From positions 1 to 39,678 of the forward strand of contig DAORXQ010000007.1 in assembly GCA_035371905.1 (NCBI GenBank): a DNA stretch of 39,678 nucleotides, given 5' to 3'. Below, piece after piece: positions 34,190 to 39,678 of this stretch. The notes beneath the pieces were generated by a model. The model saw nothing but the letters and a program-made list of their open reading frames with translations. It made no database searches and had not been told where the DNA came from. The translations under genes and the position numbers were made by a program. Each line of letters opens with the position of its first letter. The first letter of the stretch is position 1. Source of the DNA: a bacterium. GTDB lineage: Bacteria > Ratteibacteria > UBA8468 > B48-G9 > JAFGKM01.

Positions 34190-35394
34190 AAAAAATACCA
34201 AAAAAAACAGAAATTATAGTTATTGGAGCAGGGCTTATGGGGTGTTCAATTGCATATTATCTGACAAAAGAAAAAAAAGAAGTGGTTATTTTTGAAAAAA
34301 GGAATATAGCATCAGGAGCAAGTGGTAGAAACGGAGGACAGGTGATACAACTTGAAGGGAGGGATAAAAACCCTGAAACAATAAGGAAAAGATTATCAAT
34401 AACAAAAGAAAACAACAAAATTTTAAAAAACCTTGAAAAGGAGTTAAATTTTAAACTTGAATATCAGAAAATAGGAAGTTTAGACCTTGCAATTACAAAG
34501 GAGGAGTGGGAAGATATAATTAAAACAGTTGAAATTCAGAAAAAATCAGGTGATAAAGAAATAGAAATTTTAAATAGAAAAGAAACGCTCAAAATCTGTC
34601 CTGTTTTGACAGATAAAGTTTATGGGGCAAGATACAGAGAATCTGATGGTACAATAAATCCATTCTTTCTAACATATGGTTTTGCCTTCAACAGTCAAAA
34701 AAATGGAGCAAAAATTTTTACATATACACCTGTTAAAAAAATTATAAAGGAAAATAAAAAAGTTAAAGGAGTTGAACTTGAAAATGGAGAAAAAGTTTAT
34801 TCTGATATTGTTATAAATTCTACAAATGCATGGTCAAGTTTTTTATGTCCTGAAATTGATATACTTCCATTAAGGCAGGTTGCTGTTGTTACAGAACCGG
34901 TTGCAAAATTACCGGTTTTTCCAATGGAAGCGTTTATTGATGGTGATGCTATTTTTACAACTACTCAAACAAAAAGTGGAAATCTTGTTGCTGGTGGGTT
35001 TAAAACTCAAGCAAGAGAAAGGAACTTACATTATGACGAATCAGTTGAACCAATTGAAATTTCAGGCAGTTCTGCAATTTTTAAGAGAGTTTTTAAAGAA
35101 CTTGAAAACATATCAATTATTCGTTCATGGAGTGGAGTAATGGCAGTTACAGGAGATTGTTTACCATGCATAGGAAAGTATCCTGATACAGAAAATCTTT
35201 ACATCGCTGCAGGTTTTTTAAATGGTATGGCTTATGGACCAATTATTGGAAAACTTGTTTCAGAACTTATTGTTTATGGAAAAACATCTTTATCAATTGA
35301 AATCTTTAAACCTGAACGATTCTATAAGAAAAAAATAAACTGGCCTAAATTTTATAATTACACAATTTTGGCAGAATTTTTTGCAAGAGTATAA
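34186..35394 (+). CDS. DAO-family FAD-dependent oxidoreductase (HcnC/SoxB-like)
   Basis: This 402-aa flavoprotein has the N-terminal FAD motif EIIVIGAGLMGCSIAYYL, the SGASGRNGGQV motif typical of the D-amino acid oxidase fold, and a C-terminal SWSGVMAVTGDCLPCIGKYP and NLYIAAGFLNGMAYGPIIGKLVSELI. It resembles HcnC, SoxB and the catalytic subunit of dye-linked L-proline dehydrogenases, which oxidise an amino acid or secondary amine. GTG at 34186 puts the FAD motif at residue 9, as expected. The downstream redox genes look like its electron-transfer partners. Confidence 0.85.
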   Translation: MKKIPKKTEIIVIGAGLMGCSIAYYLTKEKKEVVIFEKRNIASGASGRNGGQVIQLEGRDKNPETIRKRLSITKENNKILKNLEKELNFKLEYQKIGSLDLAITKEEWEDIIKTVEIQKKSGDKEIEILNRKETLKICPVLTDKVYGARYRESDGTINPFFLTYGFAFNSQKNGAKIFTYTPVKKIIKENKKVKGVELENGEKVYSDIVINSTNAWSSFLCPEIDILPLRQVAVVTEPVAKLPVFPMEAFIDGDAIFTTTQTKSGNLVAGGFKTQARERNLHYDESVEPIEISGSSAIFKRVFKELENISIIRSWSGVMAVTGDCLPCIGKYPDTENLYIAAGFLNGMAYGPIIGKLVSELIVYGKTSLSIEIFKPERFYKKKINWPKFYNYTILAEFFARV

Positions 35395-35395
35395 A

Positions 35396-36454
35396 ATGGA
35401 ACATATTGAAATTGTAAAAAGAGCAATAGAATTTAAAAATCCAGATTATCTTCCAATGGAACTCGTTGATGTACCCAAAATATACAATGCTTATGGAACA
35501 CTTAACCCTGATAAAGTGAGATTTATACCGGGAACAGAAGATTTTGATTCTGCATGGGTTACATATCACTGGACATTTATAGAAGAAAAAAATTTAGGAA
35601 ATGGAGAAATTTTGAGAAAAGATGAATGGAATGTATGGCAGAAAATTCCCTTTGATAAAAATTCAACTTATATAATAATTGAAAACCCTCTTGCTGATAA
35701 AAATAATCTTTCAGATTATAAATTCCCATCCCCGGAAATAGCGGATAAATTTTTTGAAAGAATAAGTAAAATAATAAAAGAAAATTATTCTGATAGATTT
35801 ATATGTGGATATATTGATCCTGGAGCGTTTCTTATTGCTTACAATATTTTTGGATATCAAACATTTTTCATAAAACTTGTAGAGGATATTAATTTTATTC
35901 TTGATGTCATTTCTTACATTTTTGAATATCACTGTTCTTTAATTCCTAAATGGAAAAAAGCAGGTGCTCATATGGTAAATATAATAGATGAAATTGCTGG
36001 AAATAAGGGTTTATTTTTTAATCCTCAAATCTGGCAAAAATATTTCAGACCATTTTATGAAAAGTTATTCAGAAAAATTCATCAGGAGAATATGTATACA
36101 GGACTTCTTTTTGACGGAGATATAAGAATTATACTTGATGATTTACTGAATATGGAAATTGATGTTTTTCAATTTGTTCAGCCAAATGTAGTTGGAATAA
36201 AAACAATTAAAGAAAAGATAAAAGGGAAAAGATGTATTAAATGTTCTGTAGATATGATGAGTACACTTGCACATGGAACTCCAGAAGATATTAAAAGAGA
36301 AGCAGAAGAACTTGTTAAAAACCTTAACTCGCCATCAGGTGGTTTTATATGCAATGTTTTAAGATGGTATAGACCCACATATCCTGAAAAGAATGTTATT
36401 GCGTCAGTAGAAACATTTAATAAATACAGAAAAAATGAAAAGAAAAGATTTTAG
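35396..36454 (+). CDS. URO-D family protein inside the redox operon
   Basis: This 352-aa UROD-fold protein begins at ATG 35396, giving MEHIEIVKRAIEFKNPDYLPMELVD, the usual start for this family; a TTG 15 bp upstream is not needed. Conserved parts are FICGYIDPGAFLIAYNIFG, MVNIIDEIAGNKGLFFNPQIWQKYFRPFYEKL and GLLFDGDIRIIL. The HxC zinc-ligand position reads F-D-G-D here. It starts 1 bp after the flavoprotein stop and overlaps the 2Fe-2S gene by 20 bp, so it is fully embedded in the operon and may act on the same substrate or product. Confidence 0.82.
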   Translation: MEHIEIVKRAIEFKNPDYLPMELVDVPKIYNAYGTLNPDKVRFIPGTEDFDSAWVTYHWTFIEEKNLGNGEILRKDEWNVWQKIPFDKNSTYIIIENPLADKNNLSDYKFPSPEIADKFFERISKIIKENYSDRFICGYIDPGAFLIAYNIFGYQTFFIKLVEDINFILDVISYIFEYHCSLIPKWKKAGAHMVNIIDEIAGNKGLFFNPQIWQKYFRPFYEKLFRKIHQENMYTGLLFDGDIRIILDDLLNMEIDVFQFVQPNVVGIKTIKEKIKGKRCIKCSVDMMSTLAHGTPEDIKREAEELVKNLNSPSGGFICNVLRWYRPTYPEKNVIASVETFNKYRKNEKKRF

Positions 36455-36770
36455 AATTTATAAACATCCTATTTTGGGTGATCTGTCCGAAAGAAAGAAA
36501 ATTTACATTTATTTTAACGGCAAAAAACTTACTGCTTATGAAGGAGAAACAATTGCTTCTGTTTTATATGCAAATGGAATAAGAGTATTGAGAAAAACAG
36601 AAAAATTTAAACAGCCAAGAGGGATTTTCTGTGGAATAGGCAGATGTACGGACTGTGTTATGATTGTTGATGGAATACCAAATGTAAGAACATGTATAAC
36701 TCCTGTAAGAGATGGTATGAAAGTTGAATTTCAAAAAGGTCTTGGAGAATGGAAGAAAAAGAACTGGTAA
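36435..36770 (+). CDS. (2Fe-2S) ferredoxin-like subunit (HcnA/SoxA N-terminal type)
   Basis: This 111-aa protein has the plant-type [2Fe-2S] ligands C66, C71, C74 and C87 in PRGIFCGIGRCTDCVMIVDG and NVRTCITPV. This is the Fer2_4 domain that forms HcnA or the N-terminus of heterotetrameric sarcosine oxidase alpha. Here it is a separate polypeptide. It overlaps the next flavoprotein by 22 bp. It passes electrons from or to the FAD subunits of the complex. Confidence 0.88.
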   Translation: MKRKDFRIYKHPILGDLSERKKIYIYFNGKKLTAYEGETIASVLYANGIRVLRKTEKFKQPRGIFCGIGRCTDCVMIVDGIPNVRTCITPVRDGMKVEFQKGLGEWKKKNW

Positions 36771-37840
36771 TAATTGGAGGAGGACCTGCGGGACTATCTG
36801 CTGCAATTGAGGCGAGAAAGAAAGGAATTGATGTTTTATTGATAGATGAGAACTCAAAACCAGGAGGACAGTTATTTAAACAGATACACAGATTTTTTGG
36901 TTCAAAGGAGCACATGGCAGGTATAAGAGGATTTGTGATTGGTGAAAGATTATTAAAAGAAGTTAAAGAATTAGGAATAGATGTCTATTTAAATAGTGTT
37001 GTTTATGGCATTTTTAAAGATAAAGTTATCGGTATTGTTAGGGAAAATAAAAATATTATTTTAAAGGCAAAATATATAATAATAGCCACAGGTGCAATTG
37101 AAAATCCATTATCTTTCCCGGGATGGACACTTCCTGGGGTTATGGGAGCAGGTGCATGCCAGACAATGATAAATATTAACAGGGTGCTACCAGGAAAAAA
37201 AGTTTTAATGGTTGGTTCTGGAAATGTTGGTTTAATCATTTCTTATCAGTTATTACAGGCAGGTGCAGATGTTTGTGGTGTTGTTGAAATTATGCCAGAT
37301 ATCGGAGGTTATTTAGTCCATGCAGCAAAGATTAAAAGGTTTGGTGTTCCTATTTATCTTTCAACAACAGTTCTTGAGGCAGTGGGGAAAAAAGAGGTAG
37401 AAGGTGCTGTTATATGTCCTGTAGATAATGACTTTAAGCCAATTTTGAGAAAAAGAAAAGAAATTGATGTTGATTTGATATGTATTGCTGTTGGTCTTAC
37501 TCCATTGAATGAACTTTTATATCAGGCAGGATGTTTATTCACATACAAGGTGTATCTTGGAGGAATAGTGGCTTTACATAATGAAAATATGGAAACAAGT
37601 GTAAATGGTATTTATATTGCCGGAGACCTTTCAGGTATTGAAGAAGCATCAACAGCAATGGAAGAAGGAAAACTTGCTGGTTTATCTGTTGCAGAAAGAT
37701 TGAATAAGAAAAGTCACAAAGATGAAAAGGAAGAAGTTTTAAAAAGATTAAATGATTTTAGAATAGGTACATTTGGGGAAAAGAGAAAAATTGCTAAAGA
37801 AGAAATAATAAAGGAATATTATGAAAGAGTTGAAAATTGA
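36749..37840 (+). CDS. FAD/NAD(P)-binding oxidoreductase (HcnB/SoxA-like)
   Basis: This 363-aa protein has an N-terminal FAD-binding VIIGGGPAGLSAAIEARKKG, then DENSKPGGQLFKQIHRFFG, a second dinucleotide site VLMVGSGNVGLIISYQLL and a C-terminal GIYIAGDLSGIEEASTAMEEG. It matches HcnB and the central part of SoxA, and the alpha subunit of archaeal L-proline dehydrogenase 1-type complexes. No BFD domain is fused; it is encoded separately two genes downstream. Confidence 0.87.
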   Translation: MEEKELVIIGGGPAGLSAAIEARKKGIDVLLIDENSKPGGQLFKQIHRFFGSKEHMAGIRGFVIGERLLKEVKELGIDVYLNSVVYGIFKDKVIGIVRENKNIILKAKYIIIATGAIENPLSFPGWTLPGVMGAGACQTMININRVLPGKKVLMVGSGNVGLIISYQLLQAGADVCGVVEIMPDIGGYLVHAAKIKRFGVPIYLSTTVLEAVGKKEVEGAVICPVDNDFKPILRKRKEIDVDLICIAVGLTPLNELLYQAGCLFTYKVYLGGIVALHNENMETSVNGIYIAGDLSGIEEASTAMEEGKLAGLSVAERLNKKSHKDEKEEVLKRLNDFRIGTFGEKRKIAKEEIIKEYYERVEN

Positions 37841-38324
37841 TGAATTTTTTTATTTGAAGAAAAGTGGTTATCCATCTGAAAGTAGAATTAAAAAAGGACC
37901 TGTTGCAATTATTGAATGCGTTGAGGAGATACCATGCAATCCATGTGAAACTATATGTCCTAAAGGAGCAATTAAAGTGGGAGTTCCAATAACAAATTTA
38001 CCGGAATTGAATGAAGAAAAATGTATTGGTTGTGGAAGATGTATTCCTGTCTGTCCAGGGCTTGCAATATTCGTTTTGGATTATAATTTCACTAAAAAAG
38101 AAGTATCTTTATCAATACCTTATGAATTTTTACCACTTCCTGAAAACGGAGATATTGTTAAATGTCTTGATAGAAATGGGAAATATGTATGTGATGGAAA
38201 AATTGTTAAGGTTATTCCGCCTGAAAAAAATAATATGACAGGAATTATAACATTTTCATTTCCCAAAAAATATTACAATTTTGTGAGGAGTTTTAAAATA
38301 AAAAAATGGAAAAGAAAAAAATAA
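37821..38324 (+). CDS. 2[4Fe-4S] ferredoxin-domain subunit
   Basis: This 167-aa protein carries C68-x2-C71-x2-C74-x3-C78-P (CIGCGRCIPVCPG), a canonical cluster, and a second set C33, C39, C42 and C46 in ECVEEIPCNPCETICPKG, with longer spacing after the first Cys. The C-terminal 80 residues form a separate domain (VVKCLDRNGKYVCDGKIVKV-like in style) that I cannot name. Similar ferredoxin subunits occur beside HcnB-like flavoproteins in anaerobes. It overlaps both neighbours by about 20 bp. Confidence 0.82.
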   Translation: MKELKIDEFFYLKKSGYPSESRIKKGPVAIIECVEEIPCNPCETICPKGAIKVGVPITNLPELNEEKCIGCGRCIPVCPGLAIFVLDYNFTKKEVSLSIPYEFLPLPENGDIVKCLDRNGKYVCDGKIVKVIPPEKNNMTGIITFSFPKKYYNFVRSFKIKKWKRKK

Positions 38325-38578
38325 TATGTAGATGTAAGGAAATAACAGAGGAAGAAATAATTGAAATTATAGAAAAAGGCATTGTGGATGTTGATGGAAT
38401 AAAAAGGGCTCTTGGAGCAGGTATGGGTTTATGTCAGGGAAAGACATGTTCAATTTTGATAGCAAAAATAATTTCAAAAAAAACAGGAATACCATTGGAG
38501 GAAATAAGACAGCAAACAAGTAGAGCACCTGTAAGACTTATTTCTGTAAAAACAATTTCAGAATTAGAAGAACGATAG
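38306..38578 (+). CDS. BFD-like [2Fe-2S] subunit
   Basis: This 90-aa protein has IICRCKEITEEEI with C8 and C10, then GMGLCQGKTCSI with C43 and C48, the BFD-like CxC...CxxxxC cluster site. The tail TSRAPVRLISVKTI is like the C-terminal end of SoxA/HcnA-type BFD domains. It is the last gene of the redox operon; no terminator is obvious after it. Confidence 0.86.
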   Translation: MEKKKIICRCKEITEEEIIEIIEKGIVDVDGIKRALGAGMGLCQGKTCSILIAKIISKKTGIPLEEIRQQTSRAPVRLISVKTISELEER

Positions 38579-38760
38579 ATTTAATTATTTTGATTTTGTA
38601 CATTGGAGAAGTGATTATTTATGTATGATTCATAAAGACAGAAGAAGTTAAAACCTTTTTTCTACCTTTTACCTTTCTCATGTTTTTTATCCCAATTGAA
38701 TAAGTTTTTAAAAGTTATTTTTTAATATTTTTAATTTTTTCTACGTCTCATTTTTTGTTC
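38579..38760. other. Intergenic gap between convergent genes, nothing recognised
   Basis: This 182-bp AT-rich stretch lies between the stop of the BFD gene and the stop of the minus-strand UROD gene. I found no strong hairpin followed by T-run, no promoter worth calling and no credible small ORF. Confidence 0.6.
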
Positions 38761-39678
38761 TTAATAATATGAATTTTCTCTGAATATTTTTACTGCATGG
38801 GTATATGTTTTGAATTTTATTGTTGGTGGAACTGAATGGTCAGAATGGAAAAAATAAGGTATTCTCATCTCTCTCAATTTCTTCACCTTTCTCAAAACTT
38901 CTTCTTCAACTTTATTCAGTTCATTTGTACCAAGAATTACTACATTTATATTCCCCATATAGGCAATCTTTTTCCCATATTCTTCTGCAAGTTTTACTAC
39001 ATCAAATCCTGCTTTTGCTTCCATCGGTTGAATACAGTCAAAACCAGCATCAATAATTAAAGAAATTGCTTTTCTTACATCTCCACAACTATGAAGAATT
39101 ACAGGCAACCCATAATCTTTAAAGAAACTTACAAGTTTTTTCTCATAAGGCATTATAAGTTCTTCAAGTGTTTTAGGTGAGCAGAAAAGTCCTTTTGAAT
39201 AACCAAAATCTTCATAAAGAAAAAATCCATCTGGTGTACCAACTTCCCTGAATAAAATCTCATAATGCCTTATATAAAAATCTGTATAAAGTTGGCAGAA
39301 ATCTTTTATCCATTCAGGTTCAAGTAATAAAGCGGGAAGGAAATTCTGGTCTCCTATTGTTGCTCTTAAAAGTTCAAATACAAAAAGATTTCCAAATACA
39401 GAAAATTTCCCTTTTTCCTTTGCCTTTTTTAGATTTTCTTTTATTGCATTTAAATCTCCCAATCTTTCCTTCTTTGTCTCAAAAAGAATTTCTCTGTATT
39501 TTTTCCATATCTCTGATGTCTTAATTTCAAAATCAATATGTTCAGGTGTTCCACATTTTTTCTTCCACCACTTTAAAATTGCTCCTCTTCCATCTTTTAT
39601 AATCTGCCATTCATCTGTTTCTTCAAGAACTTCACTTCTTCCAGGGAAAAGAGATGTATCAAACCAGCCACCACAATT
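38761..39678 (-). CDS. URO-D family protein with HxC zinc motif (5' end beyond window)
   Basis: On the minus strand this frame is open from the window edge for 305 codons, so the start is not in view; a TTG at 39462 is internal, not a start. The edge-proximal part reads GGWFDTSLFPGRSEVLEE and RGAILKWWKKKCGTPEHIDFE, and the later part FFLYEDFGYSKGLFCSPKTLEELIMPYEKKL. The motif LPVILHSCGDVRKAISLIIDAG has the H-x-C of zinc-dependent MtaA/MtbA-type methyltransferases, unlike the other three UROD proteins here. A cobalamin- or methyl-transfer role is therefore more plausible for this one. No corrinoid protein gene is in view. Confidence 0.85.
   Translation of the reverse strand, partial: NCGGWFDTSLFPGRSEVLEETDEWQIIKDGRGAILKWWKKKCGTPEHIDFEIKTSEIWKKYREILFETKKERLGDLNAIKENLKKAKEKGKFSVFGNLFVFELLRATIGDQNFLPALLLEPEWIKDFCQLYTDFYIRHYEILFREVGTPDGFFLYEDFGYSKGLFCSPKTLEELIMPYEKKLVSFFKDYGLPVILHSCGDVRKAISLIIDAGFDCIQPMEAKAGFDVVKLAEEYGKKIAYMGNINVVILGTNELNKVEEEVLRKVKKLREMRIPYFFHSDHSVPPTIKFKTYTHAVKIFRENSYY

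Noticed and set aside
38579..38760. 20-codon minus-strand ORF (MRKVKGRKK...) in the final gap
   Set aside because: Very short, in a low-complexity repeat of GGTAAAAGGTAGAAAAAAGG type, with no good ribosome binding site.
39460..39462. TTG at 39462 as start of the right-edge URO-D gene
   Set aside because: The frame continues upstream to the window edge with recognisable family sequence, so this codon is an internal Leu.
1..39678. CRISPR arrays, IS elements, tRNA or rRNA genes
   Set aside because: No regularly spaced repeats, transposase-like protein, cloverleaf with CCA end or rRNA-like sequence was recognised by eye.

Overview
This is an AT-rich bacterial window with dense coding, many 1-30 bp gene overlaps and no gene-free gap above about 185 bp. 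It is bacterial because it carries dxs, accA, gatC, hisG, queA, tgt, era, nadK and a Wza/Wzz pair. Four uroporphyrinogen-decarboxylase-fold (UROD) proteins that are not HemE, several ferredoxin-type proteins and a split HcnA/SoxA-like dehydrogenase suggest an anaerobic heterotroph. Uncultured lineages such as Omnitrophota carry many such UROD proteins, but the phylum cannot be fixed from this sequence.

Layout. (A) 1-2527, minus: a zinc-ribbon ABC exporter followed by a DUF1854 protein cut by the window edge. (B) 2671-9342, plus: Wza-like export protein, Wzz-like chain-length protein, MDR dehydrogenase, transketolase, AIM24-family protein. (C) 9397-16605, plus: gatC, accA, hisG, a 30-aa bS22/mS38-like ribosomal microprotein, TPR lipoprotein, dxs, nadK, ferredoxin, sugar-phosphate isomerase. 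(D) 16609-18952, minus: amidohydrolase and UROD protein. (E) 19055-22360, plus: nucleotide-sugar genes (tyvelose-type epimerase, UDP-glucose dehydrogenase, UDP-xylose synthase). (F) 22347-23100, minus: HEPN/MNT pair. (G) 23176-33205, plus: nucleotide-sugar epimerase, GT2 glycosyltransferases (one broken by two in-frame stops), methyltransferase, GT39-like membrane protein, queA, tgt, a UROD protein and era. (H) 33387-38578, plus: divergent cyclase-family protein, then a DAO flavoprotein, UROD protein and four redox subunits that look like a split multi-subunit amino-acid or amine dehydrogenase. (I) 38761-39678, minus: a UROD protein running off the right edge.

How it fits together. Blocks B, E and the first half of G would make and export a surface polysaccharide containing UDP-glucuronate/UDP-xylose-derived sugars. 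Block C is a housekeeping operon. Blocks D, H and I look like small-molecule catabolism built around UROD-fold proteins.

Most interesting signals: (1) consensus sigma70-type promoters at several operon starts lie only 6-10 bp from the ATG with no Shine-Dalgarno, implying leaderless mRNAs, whereas many genes inside operons do have Shine-Dalgarno sequences; (2) the split dehydrogenase operon with an embedded UROD gene, a palindrome over its promoter and a possible 27-codon leader ORF; (3) UROD paralogues that differ at the zinc-ligand position; (4) a HEPN/MNT pair inside the polysaccharide locus whose HEPN lacks the RNase motif. No CRISPR array, IS element, tRNA or rRNA was seen, and no intrinsic terminator was convincing.
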